Shown here piece by piece: positions 33,666 through 43,266 of a stretch of 47,070 bases of DNA (the first letter of the stretch is position 1; each line of letters opens with the position of its first letter). The position numbers and the translations under genes were made by a program. Under the pieces are notes generated by a model. It was not told where the DNA came from, ran no database searches, and saw nothing but the letters and a program-made list of their open reading frames with translations. The stretch is from Candidatus Avelusimicrobium facis (GTDB taxonomy: Bacteria; Elusimicrobiota; Elusimicrobia; Elusimicrobiales; Elusimicrobiaceae), in contig CAAFHX010000042.1 of the NCBI GenBank assembly GCA_900762815.1, forward strand, positions 1-47,070, in the 5' to 3' direction.

Positions 33666-34114
33666 TATTTCTTCTCCTGCAAGGCGGCTGCGGAAGCGCC
33701 CAATTGGTCCCGCCCGATGCGCATAATGACCGTGCACCCGCCGTCCTCTAAATATTCCGTAGACACCAGCTCCATGTGGTTTAATATGCCGCTGGCGGAG
33801 GATTGGATGGTGGAGCCTTCGCTGACGGCGTCCACAATTTGCACATGGCTTTCTAAATTGGCGCCGTAAATCACTTCCGTCGCGCGCTGGTAGGCATGGG
33901 CAATGGCCGCCTCGCGCGAGAGAATACGCCGCTGGGAATCGCTCTTGTGGTTGGGGTTGGCCGCGCCGAAGCCGCGCACCCACAGGTATTGGTCGTCGGT
34001 CAAGGTGTCGTTAAATTGCGGGGCAAGGGCTCCGTTTTTAACGGCGGTTTTCATCGCGGGCGCACAGGCCCCCAGGCACAGCAAAGCGGCCAGTAAAAAG
34101 GCGGTTTTCTTCAT
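33665..34114 (-). CDS. Small LPP20-like lipoprotein
   Basis: 149 residues, lipobox LGAC (Cys17). Contains YLWVRGFGAANP and a helix REAAIAHAYQRATEVI, a pattern common to LPP20 family lipoproteins, followed by VSEGSTI and a strand VIMRIGRDQL. Function unknown. Four-base overlap (ATGA) with the DnaA-like gene upstream and one-base overlap with the larger lipoprotein downstream. Confidence 0.7.
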   Translation of the reverse strand: MKKTAFLLAALLCLGACAPAMKTAVKNGALAPQFNDTLTDDQYLWVRGFGAANPNHKSDSQRRILSREAAIAHAYQRATEVIYGANLESHVQIVDAVSEGSTIQSSASGILNHMELVSTEYLEDGGCTVIMRIGRDQLGASAAALQEKK

Positions 34115-37100
34115 CTGAGTAACTCCGATAATATTTTGACGTAGGTGCTGGGTTTGTTGACGTCTTCGTAATTGATGACGCCGCAGCGGATCAGCATAAT
34201 TTCCAGCATATGGGTCAGAATGTCGTAAAAGTTTTCTCTGACCGAAGGGTCGCAGGACTCCATTTCCGGCCCTAAGATGACGGCCCCCTTGAGCTTTTTG
34301 TTATCGCACAAATTGGCAATCTTAAACGCGGAGGAAATCACGTTTTCCGTGGCGTAAGAAGAACGCACCGCCAGCTCCGGCCCGCCGGGAATGCCCAGCT
34401 CTTTGGCGCGTTGCTGCAGGGCAAACACCAGCCAGTTCATCATATTGGAATGGTTCTGCGGATAGAAAAACCCGATGCGGCCCCATTCGCCGTTGCCTGC
34501 CACCGGGGCAGAGGTTACTTCGTCGGGGATTTTGCTGGCGATTAAACTCTTTTGGTCTTCCCCGGCGGTAGCCAGCAGCTGGTCAAAAATGGCCGTGGCC
34601 GAGCGTTTACTGGCCGGTTCATTGGGGAAAATCATTTTTTCCAATACACGCACCCGGCGGATAGCGCGCGACACCGTACCCAAAGACATATTGGGTTGGC
34701 CAAAGAAGCGGTCAATGTCGGCGTCCGTGATGTCAATATTGTTGGCCAGCAGCATTTTGCTGATGATGCGTTTGCGCGCCGGGCCGCTGGCGGGCTTTAA
34801 TTCGGAAATCCAGCCCGAATCCAAGCGGAAGTTGAGCAGCTCTTCCAATTTTTCCAAGCTTTCCGGCGGGTATTTGGAGGTGATGACGATTTGCTTGTGC
34901 TGTTGCAAAAAGTCATTGAGCAGTTTGGACAGGTGCGCGCGGTTTTGCTCATTGATGGCAATCAGGTGAATATCGTCAATGAGCAAGGCCTTGGCGGTGC
35001 TGACAAACTGTTCGAATTTGTCCATATTGCCTTCCATCACGTAGCGTTGGATGCCGCGCGAGAGGCGTACCCCGTTGGTAATAAAAATGTTTTCTTGGCC
35101 GTATTTTTTGCTCAGGGCATAGCCAATCGCGTGCAGAAAATGCGTCTTGCCCGTTCCGCTGCCGCCGTGCAATACCAAAGGGTTGTAGAGTTTGCCCGGG
35201 TTGTCTATCACGGAAATGGCCGTGGCATGGGCAAAACGGTTGACGGAAATCGTCATATTTTCCAACGTATACGTCGGAATTAAGGGCACTTCCAAGGGCC
35301 AGTTGTGCTTTTTGAGCTCCGATAACGGCAGCTCAATGGAGTGGTCAATGGTGTGCGTTTTTTCCAAATTGGCGCTGGGTTGCGGGCGGCGTCTGCGCAA
35401 AATGGTGGCGCCGTGTTTTTCCTCCTGCACCGCGGGGGCCGGGGCGGGCTGCTGGGGCAGCGGCGCCGGAGCCGGCGTATGGGGTGCGGGCGCCTGGGGG
35501 GCATGTGGAGCCGCAGGCGGCAGCGGTGCATGGGGTGCGGCGGGCGCCGGGGGTTCCCCGTGCACCTTGCGTTTAAGACGGAAAAATGTTTTTTTGTCCC
35601 CTGTATTTTCTGGCATAGTCTTCTCCCTTTGTGGCGCTTGCGGCGCAGAAACATTCCCTGGGTCCTGCGGCTTGGCGGCGGCAGGCGCTTGCGGTGCGCA
35701 AGACGGTAAAGCTACGGCGGCGGAAGGTAATTCCTCCTCTACGGAAGGCAGTTGCTCCTCTTGCGGCGCAGGTAAAGATGTTGGTTCTACTGTTTGCAAA
35801 ACGATTGGGGCCTGTGGAGCGGGCTCTTGCAAGGGCTCCTTTGGCACGACATTTTCGGGCCCGGCGGGGGGCTCGGCTGCGGCCTCCGGCTCCGGGAGCG
35901 GTTTATCAACAGGCTCCGGCTCCGGCTCCGGCAAGGACGCGGGTTCTTCCGCCGCCTTTTCCGGGGCAGGTTGCACCCCGGCGGGGGCCTCCGGTTCGGG
36001 CTGGGGGGTGGCCTGGGCTTTGTCTGCCGAAGCCAAGAGCTGCTCGAAGGGGTCCATGACTTCCTGGGGCTCCTCGGCCTGAGGGTTAAAGCGTTCAAAT
36101 TGGGGCGGCAGCGGCAGCCCTTCCGTTGGCTCGGCGGGGGCCGGCTTTTCGTCGGCTTTTTTTACTTGGGCATGCTGCACAAACCCAAAATCTTTTTGCG
36201 TAATGCGCTCGGTAATGTTTTCTACATCGTCCAAGTCCACAAAGCAGGTCTGGTCCTTGATTTTTTGGTCAAAAATATTAAAGCCGCCTTCGGCTTGCTC
36301 CGCCGCAGCGGGGTCCTTTTGTGCGGCCTGCGGCTTGGGCGCTTCGGCCGGCTGTGCGGGGGGCACCGGGGCGGGGGATTTGGGCGCATTAGCCTGCTTT
36401 TGGGCAGGGGCCAATTTATCCAAATCCACAAACATATCGTATTTGGTTTCCGCAGAAAAAATATCATCCAAGGCCGGGTCCAACAAGGTGCCCTCCATAT
36501 CCTTATTGAGCATATCTTGGTCTGTGAGCGGCAGCGCCTCTTCCTGCGGCTGCGGTTGCGGCGGCAGCTGTACTTGCTCTGCGGCTTGCTTGCGCAGCTG
36601 GGTACTTAAATCCGGTGCGACCACCCCTTTGACCCGTATATCCGTTACCGGGGGCGCGGTTTTTTCACGTTCCGACTCCGGCGGTGTGTCCGGCCAGTTC
36701 TCCTCTTCGGCTTCCACAGAGGTCAATTCTTCCTCCGGCGCGGGGAGTTCTTCCGGCAGCGGGGTGGGCGGGTCGGAGCGGTAGCCCTCTTTATCTAAAT
36801 CTTGCAAGGGGTCCTGCTTCGGCGGAAAGGGGGACAAACCCAAATCCACCGGGTGCGGTTCCTCGTCCGGCGCAGACAAGTCAATTTGGTGCTGTTCAAA
36901 TGCTTCTACGGGGGGTTGCGGCGGCAGGGGCTCCTTGGGCTGATTGGCCTGCGGCGTACGGAAAAAACTTTCCGACGGGTCTAATGTAATAAAAGTGGGA
37001 AAGGCCTTGTCCTCCCGGGCGGCCTCTTCTTGAAACAGGGGATTGCCTAAGGCGCCGCCGGGCACAAACTCATTTACTTTTTTAGCTTGTTCAATGCCCT

Positions 37101-37326
37101 CGCGCACGGCTTGGCGTATTTTTTCCAGCGTGTCTTCGTCCAAATCTTCCGGCAAGGCAAAACGATATACATACGGCGCCAAAGCCGGTTGCGGCGGCTG
37201 CGCGTAGCCCTGCAGTTTTTTGGCAATCAGCCGCGCGTCATGCTCTGTGCCGTCAATAAGTAAGGCGTAGAGGATGGCGTTGCTTTGCGGACTAATGCTG
37301 GAAATAATATCCCACTGGGTAATCAT
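34111..37326 (-). CDS. Giant DnaA-like AAA+ protein with long disordered linker
   Basis: 1071 residues. 1-90: a small structured N-terminal region. 95-665: Pro/Glu/Ala/Gln-rich and probably disordered, with short repeated motifs (MFVDLDKL about 298, CFVDLDDV about 361). 670-930: a DnaA domain-III-type AAA+ module: [11 protein letters not shown], Walker [16 protein letters not shown] (721 on), Walker B LLIDDIH (781-787), box VII region with Arg834 and a sensor II helix near 887. 935-1071: a C-terminal domain unlike DnaA domain IV; I see no helix-turn-helix signature. So it probably does not bind DnaA boxes in the usual way. It overlaps deoC and the small lipoprotein gene by four bases each. 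Role unknown; not the canonical replication initiator. Confidence 0.82.
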   Translation of the reverse strand: MITQWDIISSISPQSNAILYALLIDGTEHDARLIAKKLQGYAQPPQPALAPYVYRFALPEDLDEDTLEKIRQAVREGIEQAKKVNEFVPGGALGNPLFQEEAAREDKAFPTFITLDPSESFFRTPQANQPKEPLPPQPPVEAFEQHQIDLSAPDEEPHPVDLGLSPFPPKQDPLQDLDKEGYRSDPPTPLPEELPAPEEELTSVEAEEENWPDTPPESEREKTAPPVTDIRVKGVVAPDLSTQLRKQAAEQVQLPPQPQPQEEALPLTDQDMLNKDMEGTLLDPALDDIFSAETKYDMFVDLDKLAPAQKQANAPKSPAPVPPAQPAEAPKPQAAQKDPAAAEQAEGGFNIFDQKIKDQTCFVDLDDVENITERITQKDFGFVQHAQVKKADEKPAPAEPTEGLPLPPQFERFNPQAEEPQEVMDPFEQLLASADKAQATPQPEPEAPAGVQPAPEKAAEEPASLPEPEPEPVDKPLPEPEAAAEPPAGPENVVPKEPLQEPAPQAPIVLQTVEPTSLPAPQEEQLPSVEEELPSAAVALPSCAPQAPAAAKPQDPGNVSAPQAPQREKTMPENTGDKKTFFRLKRKVHGEPPAPAAPHAPLPPAAPHAPQAPAPHTPAPAPLPQQPAPAPAVQEEKHGATILRRRRPQPSANLEKTHTIDHSIELPLSELKKHNWPLEVPLIPTYTLENMTISVNRFAHATAISVIDNPGKLYNPLVLHGGSGTGKTHFLHAIGYALSKKYGQENIFITNGVRLSRGIQRYVMEGNMDKFEQFVSTAKALLIDDIHLIAINEQNRAHLSKLLNDFLQQHKQIVITSKYPPESLEKLEELLNFRLDSGWISELKPASGPARKRIISKMLLANNIDITDADIDRFFGQPNMSLGTVSRAIRRVRVLEKMIFPNEPASKRSATAIFDQLLATAGEDQKSLIASKIPDEVTSAPVAGNGEWGRIGFFYPQNHSNMMNWLVFALQQRAKELGIPGGPELAVRSSYATENVISSAFKIANLCDNKKLKGAVILGPEMESCDPSVRENFYDILTHMLEIMLIRCGVINYEDVNKPSTYVKILSELLR

Positions 37327-37967
37327 TTGTCCTCTAAAATCTTTACTCCGGAGCTGGCTCCGATGCGCGTGGCGCCGGCGGCAACCATGGCATCAAAATC
37401 CTGGCGGGTGCGTACACCGCCCGAAGCCTTGACCTGCATTTGCGCCGGGACATGGGCGCGCATCAAGCGCACATCTTCTACCGTGGCCCCGCCGCCGGTA
37501 AACCCGGTGGAGGTTTTGACAAAATCGGCCCCGGCTTGGGCGCAGAGCTGGCAGAGTTTTACTTTTTCTTCGTCGGTTAAGACGGAGGTTTCAATAATCA
37601 CTTTTAAGGTAAAGTGTTCCCCCGCATGGCGCACGGCTTCCACGTCTTTGAGTACCGTGTCCCAATCTTGGGTTTTGACGGCGCCGAGGTTGACCACCAT
37701 GTCCAACTCATCGGCGCCGTTGCTCAAAGCGTCCTTGGCTTCAAATACTTTGGTCTGGGTGGTATTGGCCCCCAACGGAAAGCCGATGACCGTGCAGACC
37801 TTGACTCCGCTGCCCTGCAGCTGCTGTTTGCAAAAGGGGACCCAATACGGGTTCACACACACGCTAAAAAAGCCGTATTTGCGCGCTTCTGCACACAGGT
37901 TTTCAATAGCGGCTTTGTCCGCCTGGGGTTTTAACAGGGTGTGATCAATGTATTTAGCCAAGTCCAT
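37323..37967 (-). CDS. deoC: Deoxyribose-phosphate aldolase
   Basis: 214 residues splitting deoxyribose-5-phosphate to glyceraldehyde-3-phosphate and acetaldehyde. Motifs: YIDHTLLKP at the start, TVIGFPLGA, the Schiff-base Lys in DFVKTSTGF and the proton-relay Lys in QVKASGGVR. Its product feeds glycolysis via the neighbouring tpiA, 11 bases upstream. It also fits the salvage genes tdk and PNP elsewhere in the window. Confidence 0.96.
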   Translation of the reverse strand: MDLAKYIDHTLLKPQADKAAIENLCAEARKYGFFSVCVNPYWVPFCKQQLQGSGVKVCTVIGFPLGANTTQTKVFEAKDALSNGADELDMVVNLGAVKTQDWDTVLKDVEAVRHAGEHFTLKVIIETSVLTDEEKVKLCQLCAQAGADFVKTSTGFTGGGATVEDVRLMRAHVPAQMQVKASGGVRTRQDFDAMVAAGATRIGASSGVKILEDK

Positions 37968-37978
37968 AAAAACGCTCC

Positions 37979-38734
37979 TTAGTTAAAGTTAATAATGCGG
38001 GTGAATTTTTCGGCGATTAAAGCCTGTCCGCCCACCAACGCGCCGTCTACATCCGGCTGGGCCATGATTTCATCCACATTGGTATCCTTGACGCTGCCGC
38101 CGTACAAAATGCGGGTGGCTTGGGCGAAGTCTTCGCCGTATTTTCCCGCTAAAAATTGGCGGATGGCGGCGTGCACTTCTTGGGCTTGGGCCGGGGTGGC
38201 CGTTTTGCCCGTGCCGATGGCCCACACCGGTTCATAAGCGATGATGAGGCCTTTGAGTTGTTCGGCGGTGTAGCCTTTGAGGCCATTTTCCAATTGGGCG
38301 TCAATGACGGCAATGGTTTCATTGGCTTCGCGTTGGGCCAAGGTTTCGCCCACGCAGAAGATAATGGTCAGTCCGTGGCGCAAGGCGGCGGCGACTTTTT
38401 TATTCAAAATTTCATCGGTATCGCCGAATACGCTGCGGCGTTCGCTGTGGCCCAAAATGGTGTGCGTGGCGCCGGCGTCTTTGGCTTGCACCGGGGAAAC
38501 GGCGCTGGTGAAGGCCCCTTTGTCTTCCCAATGAATGTCTTGGGCGCAGACTTGCAAGGCAGAGCCTTTGGCCAGCTCGGCCACTTTGGCCAGAGAGGTA
38601 AAAGAGGGAGCTACGATAATTTCGGCATGATTTTTGTTATCTGCCTTTTTGAGCGCTTCCACCAAGGCGGCCGATTCGGCCAAGGTATTGTGCATTTTCC
38701 AGTTTCCGGCAATGATAGGTGTTCTTTTGGTCAT
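37979..38734 (-). CDS. tpiA: Triosephosphate isomerase
   Basis: 251 residues interconverting dihydroxyacetone phosphate and glyceraldehyde-3-phosphate. Substrate Asn/Lys in AGNWKMH, catalytic His in LGHSERR, catalytic Glu in [11 protein letters not shown], and phosphate loops YGGSVK and GALVGGQAL. First gene of the long minus-strand run, with a GAGGATATC ribosome site. Confidence 0.97.
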   Translation of the reverse strand: MTKRTPIIAGNWKMHNTLAESAALVEALKKADNKNHAEIIVAPSFTSLAKVAELAKGSALQVCAQDIHWEDKGAFTSAVSPVQAKDAGATHTILGHSERRSVFGDTDEILNKKVAAALRHGLTIIFCVGETLAQREANETIAVIDAQLENGLKGYTAEQLKGLIIAYEPVWAIGTGKTATPAQAQEVHAAIRQFLAGKYGEDFAQATRILYGGSVKDTNVDEIMAQPDVDGALVGGQALIAEKFTRIINFN

Positions 38735-38864
38735 GAAGATATCCTCGTGTTTTTAAATATTCAGACTGTTGCCGTTGCGTCAGAACGGCCTATATAGATA
38801 CTATCAAAAAAATGCAGGTTTTTAAAGGGGCAATTTGTCGTAGACGCTGCGGGGGCAGGGGAAT

Positions 38865-38893
38865 AAAAAACCCCGCGCCGGTAAGGCGCGGGG
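38865..38893 (-). terminator. Terminator after the POT transporter
   Basis: Perfect 9-bp stem CCCCGCGCC/GGCGCGGGG with a 5-base loop, then TTTTTTATT on the minus strand. Confidence 0.9.
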
Positions 38894-38911
38894 CGGGTAA
38901 AGCATAAGAAT

Positions 38912-40288
38912 TTATTTGACGCCGTGCATCCAGTATTTGACCTTGCCGGCCATGACCCACATAATCACGCCAAACAGCATAGACATGATAGCCGGGACGG
39001 AGAACAGCGTGGTCAAGCTCCAGGCTTCGTAGTAGCTGGCCAACCAGCCCGCCAACAAGTTGCCAAAGAAGCTGGCCGTCAACCATACGCCCATGAACAG
39101 GGACATAAATTTGACAGGCGCCAATTTGGACACCATAGACAAGCCCACCGGGGACAAGCACAGCTCACCCATGGTGCAGAACATATAGGTTAATACCAAC
39201 CAAATGGCGCTGACCGGGCCGGACGAGGTGTACAAGCTGGCCCCGATGACGACGGCCAAAAAGCCGACACCCTGCAGGAACAAGCCCCACCCGAACTTGG
39301 CCGGGATAGAGGGGTCTTTGGTCCCCAAGCGCACCCACAATTTGGCAAACAACGGCGCAAAGAGCAGCACGAAGATGGGGTTCACGGCCTGGAAGTACGA
39401 AGCCTTCAGCGTGATTTCCCCGATAAACGGCAGCACCGGGTGCAGGTTGGTCTTTTCCGCGGCAAAAATGTTCAAGGAAGAGCCGGCCTGCTCAAAGAAC
39501 GCAAAGAAGAAAATGGCAAAGAACACGAACGTGAAGATCGCTTTGATTTTGTCCCATTCGTCTTGCGTGAGGGGCTTGTTGGCCTCGGCGGCGCGGGCTT
39601 TTTCCGTTTCGTCGTCAATATCGCCGCTTTTGGTAACGGGTTTTAAGCCGATGTGGCCCAAGTATTTGTTTTGGGACACCAAGTACCAAACCAAGCCGAT
39701 AATCATACCGGTGCCGGCAGCCATAAAGCCGTATTTCCATTTATAGGCTTCGGCGGCGGAGGACGCTTCCCCCAAGAAACCGCAGATAAACGGCGCAAAG
39801 AACGCGCCCAAGTTAATGCCCATATAGAAAATGGTAAAACCGCTGTCGCGGCGGGGGTCGTTGGGTTCGTAGAGCTCACCCACGATGGTGGAGATATTGG
39901 GTTTAAAGAACCCGTTACCAATAATAATCAACGTCAACCCCGTGGCCAAAGCCGCAACCGGGTTGATGATTTCATACGAGGCCAAAACAAATTGGCCCGC
40001 CGCCATCAAAATGGCGCCAATGGTAATGGAGTGGCGCTTGCCGATGAATCTGTCGGCCAAGTAGCCGCCTAAAACCGGGGTCAAGTACACCAACGCGGTG
40101 AACATGCCGTAGATTTTGCTGGATGTAGCTTTGCTGAAGTTCAGCACGCTGCTGATCATAAACAGCACGAGCAACGCTCTCATCCCGTAGTAGTTGAACC
40201 GTTCCCACATTTCCACCATAAACAGCATGTACAAGGCTTTCGGGTGGCCTTTGCGGGTGAGGTTATGTTTCACTTCTTCGTCAGTCAT
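38912..40288 (-). CDS. Proton-dependent oligopeptide transporter (POT family)
   Basis: 458 residues, about 12-14 membrane helices. The proton-coupling motif ExxERFxYYG is present as EMWERFNYYGMR near residue 30, followed by GGYLADRFIGKR and the PTR2 signature around FTIFYMGINLGAF. It imports di- and tripeptides with protons, which suits the two Xaa-Pro peptidases and the M20 peptidase elsewhere in the window. Single-gene unit with GAGGAG ribosome site and strong terminator. Confidence 0.94.
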   Translation of the reverse strand: MTDEEVKHNLTRKGHPKALYMLFMVEMWERFNYYGMRALLVLFMISSVLNFSKATSSKIYGMFTALVYLTPVLGGYLADRFIGKRHSITIGAILMAAGQFVLASYEIINPVAALATGLTLIIIGNGFFKPNISTIVGELYEPNDPRRDSGFTIFYMGINLGAFFAPFICGFLGEASSAAEAYKWKYGFMAAGTGMIIGLVWYLVSQNKYLGHIGLKPVTKSGDIDDETEKARAAEANKPLTQDEWDKIKAIFTFVFFAIFFFAFFEQAGSSLNIFAAEKTNLHPVLPFIGEITLKASYFQAVNPIFVLLFAPLFAKLWVRLGTKDPSIPAKFGWGLFLQGVGFLAVVIGASLYTSSGPVSAIWLVLTYMFCTMGELCLSPVGLSMVSKLAPVKFMSLFMGVWLTASFFGNLLAGWLASYYEAWSLTTLFSVPAIMSMLFGVIMWVMAGKVKYWMHGVK

Positions 40289-40365
40289 TGGGTTCTCCTC
40301 ATCTATTAATAAAAAAAGGGTACTCTTTATTTTACAAAAAATGAGCCCGTAAAAGCGGAGAAATT

Positions 40366-40668
40366 TTAAAATCCGGCAGGAAAGGTGTAAGAGAAGGCTT
40401 CTTTAAACAGCAATACCGAGCGGTAGAGCGACCACGCCAAATAAGCGGAAACCACCCCAATCCCCACTGTCCAGGCCAGCTTGGCAGACACGGACAACTT
40501 GCGCGAAAGCCACAGCGGTATCAACGAGAACGGCCCCACAATCAGCGTCAGCAGCAGCACGCCGCCGTGGTCGTACCAAAAACCCATGTACGGGCGGAGC
40601 GGTTTGCCGCAGTGGCGGCAATAGCAGTCGGCTTCGTCTGCCTCAAAGCGGCAACGCGGGCAACGCAT
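40366..40668 (-). CDS. Small zinc-ribbon membrane protein
   Basis: 100 residues. The N-terminal zinc ribbon MRCPRCRFEADEADCYCRHCGKPL is followed by two predicted membrane helices (VLLLTLIVGPFSLIPLWL and LAWTVGIGVVSAYLAW). Function unknown. Its ATG overlaps the rel stop (TAATG), so it is coupled to the stringent-response gene. Confidence 0.75.
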   Translation of the reverse strand: MRCPRCRFEADEADCYCRHCGKPLRPYMGFWYDHGGVLLLTLIVGPFSLIPLWLSRKLSVSAKLAWTVGIGVVSAYLAWSLYRSVLLFKEAFSYTFPAGF

Positions 40669-42107
40669 TAAATGTCCTCCCCCCGGCTGCGCAGGAAGCG
40701 TTTGATGCGGCTGCGGGCATTGGCGGTTTTGGCAAATTTCAGCCAGTCGCGTTTCGGCCGGGCGGTTTTTTGGGTGATGATTTCGCACACGTCGCCTGTT
40801 TTAAAGACATAGTCCATGCGCACCATGCGGTTGTTGACCTTGGCGCCCATGTAATGGTCGCCGATATCGGTGTGAATGGCATAAGCAAAATCAATGGGGG
40901 TGGACCCCTCGGGCAGGGGCTTTACGTCGGCCTGCGGCGTAAAGACAAAGACCTGCTGCAGGTTGATATCGGTTTGAAATCCCTCTAAAAATTCCCGGGG
41001 GGCGGTCAAATCCCGCTGCCATTCAATCCATTGGCGGATCCAATTAATCTTTTCATCAAAGTTTTTGTCTTTTTTGCCCCCCAATTTGTAGCGCCAGTGC
41101 GCCGCGATGCCGTATTCGCAGGTGCGGTGCATTTCTTCGGTGCGGATTTGGATTTCCACAATGTCGCCCGTGGGCACAATAACCGTGGTGTGAATACTTT
41201 GGTACATATTGGATTTGGGGGTGGCAATGTAATCGGTAAAGGTGCCGGCCAAGGGTTTAAAACGGGAGTGGACGACCCCGAGGGCCTTATAGCAGTCAGA
41301 CAAATTTTTGGTGATAATCCGTACGCCCAGGGAATCCTGGATTTCGGCAAAAGACAGTTTTTGCTTTTGCATTTTGCGGTAAATAGAATAATAGTTTTTG
41401 GCGCGAGAGAGCAGGCGGTAGTCTATATTTTCTTCTTTGAGCGCGGGCTCCAAATGGCGTTTGAATTCATTGAGGGTGGCCTCGCGGTCGGCGGTGCGTT
41501 TTTCCACCTGTTCCACCAAGTCTTTAAATTCGGTCGGATGCAGGTATTTAAAGGCCAAATCCTCCAGCTCCGTTTTAATGGTAAACATCCCCAGGCGCTG
41601 GGCCAAGGGGGCGTAGAGGGTGATGGTTTCGTAGGATTTAAATTTTTGCTTTTCCGGCGGCATGACGTCCATGGTGCGCATATTGTGGGTGCGGTCGGCC
41701 AGTTTGATTAAAATCACGCGCACGTCCTCCGCCACGGCGATGAGCATTTTGCGCCAGTTTTCCACGGTTTCCTCATCCGTGGACGAAAATTTTAAATCGC
41801 TGATTTTGGTAACGCCCTGCACCATATGGGCTACGTCTTTGTTGAACTCCCGCTTGAGGTCCTCGGCGGTTACGCCGGTGTCTTCTACCGTGTCGTGCAA
41901 GAGCCCGGCGCAAATGGTTTCTTCGTCTAAGTTAAAGTCCAGCAAGATTTGGGCCACCGCGACGCAGTGGTTAAAGTACGGCTCCCCGGTTTCGCGTTTT
42001 TGGTCTTTGTGGGCGTTTTGGGCAAAGCGGTAGGCCTTTTCCAGCATGGCGGTGTCTGCATGGGGGTTGTAGGATTTAAATTGCGCTACCAGTTCGCTCA
42101 GTTCCAT
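40668..42107 (-). CDS. Short RelA/SpoT homologue, (p)ppGpp synthetase/hydrolase
   Basis: 479 residues. HD hydrolase domain (LLHDTVEDTG, LADRTHNMRT), synthetase domain (DYIATPKSNMYQSIHTTV, VEIQIRTEEMH ... GIAAHWRYK) and TGS domain (VFVFTPQADVKPLP to the middle 400s). Both activities appear intact. The protein stops soon after TGS (LKFAKTANARSRIKRFL), so the usual helical, zinc-finger and ACT domains (about 250 residues) are missing. No remnant is seen downstream: the stop overlaps another gene. Coupled to lpxB (2-base gap). Confidence 0.92.
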   Translation of the reverse strand: MELSELVAQFKSYNPHADTAMLEKAYRFAQNAHKDQKRETGEPYFNHCVAVAQILLDFNLDEETICAGLLHDTVEDTGVTAEDLKREFNKDVAHMVQGVTKISDLKFSSTDEETVENWRKMLIAVAEDVRVILIKLADRTHNMRTMDVMPPEKQKFKSYETITLYAPLAQRLGMFTIKTELEDLAFKYLHPTEFKDLVEQVEKRTADREATLNEFKRHLEPALKEENIDYRLLSRAKNYYSIYRKMQKQKLSFAEIQDSLGVRIITKNLSDCYKALGVVHSRFKPLAGTFTDYIATPKSNMYQSIHTTVIVPTGDIVEIQIRTEEMHRTCEYGIAAHWRYKLGGKKDKNFDEKINWIRQWIEWQRDLTAPREFLEGFQTDINLQQVFVFTPQADVKPLPEGSTPIDFAYAIHTDIGDHYMGAKVNNRMVRMDYVFKTGDVCEIITQKTARPKRDWLKFAKTANARSRIKRFLRSRGEDI

Positions 42108-42109
42108 AG

Positions 42110-43264
42110 TTATTTCTTCACAATGTCGCTTAAAATTTCTTTGGCGGCGCGGGCGGCTACGCCCTTTTCCCCCAGCGAGGCCCGCAGCTTGAGCAGCTCG
42201 TCGCGTTGGGCTGCCAACTTGGCCGGGTTTTGGAACATGGCCATGACTTCTGCCGCCAAGGCGCGCGGCGTGGCAAAACCTTGAATGAGCTCTTTGACCA
42301 CGGGCTTGCCCGCCAGCAGGTTGACCAAGGAAATATATTTGACCTTAATGACCATTTTGGCGATTTGGTATGTCGGCCAGAACATTTTATACGCCACCAC
42401 CATCGGCACGCCCAGCAGGGCATTTTCCAAGGTGGCGGTGCCGGAGCACGCCAGCAAAAAGTCCATTTGGCTGCGCAGCTCGTAATTTTTGTCTTTGACT
42501 AAGTGGAAATTGGCATGCGGCGTTTCCCCCAGCAGGGACAACACTTCCTTTTCGTCCCGGTCCGGCAGCATAAACAGGTAGGCCTGGGTATTGGGGAACT
42601 CTTTCAGTACTTGCTTAAACGCCTGATAAAATACGGGGGCCAAACGGCTGATTTCCCCCTGGCGGCTGCCGGGCAACAGGCCCAGCTTCCACGCCTTGGT
42701 TTTGACGTCGCCCGTTTCCGGGGTGTGCGGTTGCGGCAGCGGCATAATGTCCAACAGCGGGTTGCCCAAGAAAACCGCATTGCCGCCGAATTTTTTGTGG
42801 AATTCGGTTTCAAACGGATAAATGACGAACATCTTTTGGGTCAGGCGCGCCAGCTGTTTGGCGCGGTATTGGCGGCTGGCCCACACCTGCGGCGTAACAT
42901 AATAATACGCCGGAATGTGGCGGTGGGCGGCCATGCCCAATACTTGATGATTAAAGCCGTAAAAATCCACCACGATGACCGCAGAAGGATTTTGCGTTTC
43001 CATATAGGCGCGGATTTGCTTCATCAGCCTAATCCACAGCGGCATTTTTTTAAGCGGTTCAATAAATCCGCTGGCCCCCTGGGAAGCCAAATCATACAAA
43101 AAGGTGTCGGCCTGTTGCTGCATGAGCGGCCCGCCGATGGCGGTGATTTTGAGGGCCGGGTCGGCGGCTTTTAGCTCGCGCATGAGGCCGCTGGCGTGCA
43201 AGTCGCCGGAGACATCCCCCGCGACGATTAAAATATTTCTCTGCAAAGGGGTAATGGTGGGCAT
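42110..43264 (-). CDS. lpxB: Lipid-A-disaccharide synthase
   Basis: 384 residues joining UDP-2,3-diacylglucosamine and lipid X in lipid A synthesis, at the inner membrane. GT19 landmarks are present: IGGPLMQQQ, VVDFYGFNHQV, YYVTPQVWASR, FGGNAVFLGNPLLD, GSRQGEI and ACSGTATLE. The N-terminal motif, usually AGExSGD, reads AGDVSGD. Tightly packed with an oxidoreductase upstream and rel downstream, 2-base gaps each. Confidence 0.94.
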   Translation of the reverse strand: MPTITPLQRNILIVAGDVSGDLHASGLMRELKAADPALKITAIGGPLMQQQADTFLYDLASQGASGFIEPLKKMPLWIRLMKQIRAYMETQNPSAVIVVDFYGFNHQVLGMAAHRHIPAYYYVTPQVWASRQYRAKQLARLTQKMFVIYPFETEFHKKFGGNAVFLGNPLLDIMPLPQPHTPETGDVKTKAWKLGLLPGSRQGEISRLAPVFYQAFKQVLKEFPNTQAYLFMLPDRDEKEVLSLLGETPHANFHLVKDKNYELRSQMDFLLACSGTATLENALLGVPMVVAYKMFWPTYQIAKMVIKVKYISLVNLLAGKPVVKELIQGFATPRALAAEVMAMFQNPAKLAAQRDELLKLRASLGEKGVAARAAKEILSDIVKK

Positions 43265-43266
43265 AA

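Noticed and set aside
32559-33983. Longer form of the FlgT/LPP20-like protein
   Set aside because: The extension lies within the small lipoprotein gene; the lipobox signal at MKKLLLM fixes the start.
35192-36082. Plus-strand Gly/Ser/Cys-rich reading frame of 296 codons
   Set aside because: It is the antisense of the Pro/Glu/Ala-rich linker of the DnaA-like gene; low complexity and no ribosome site.
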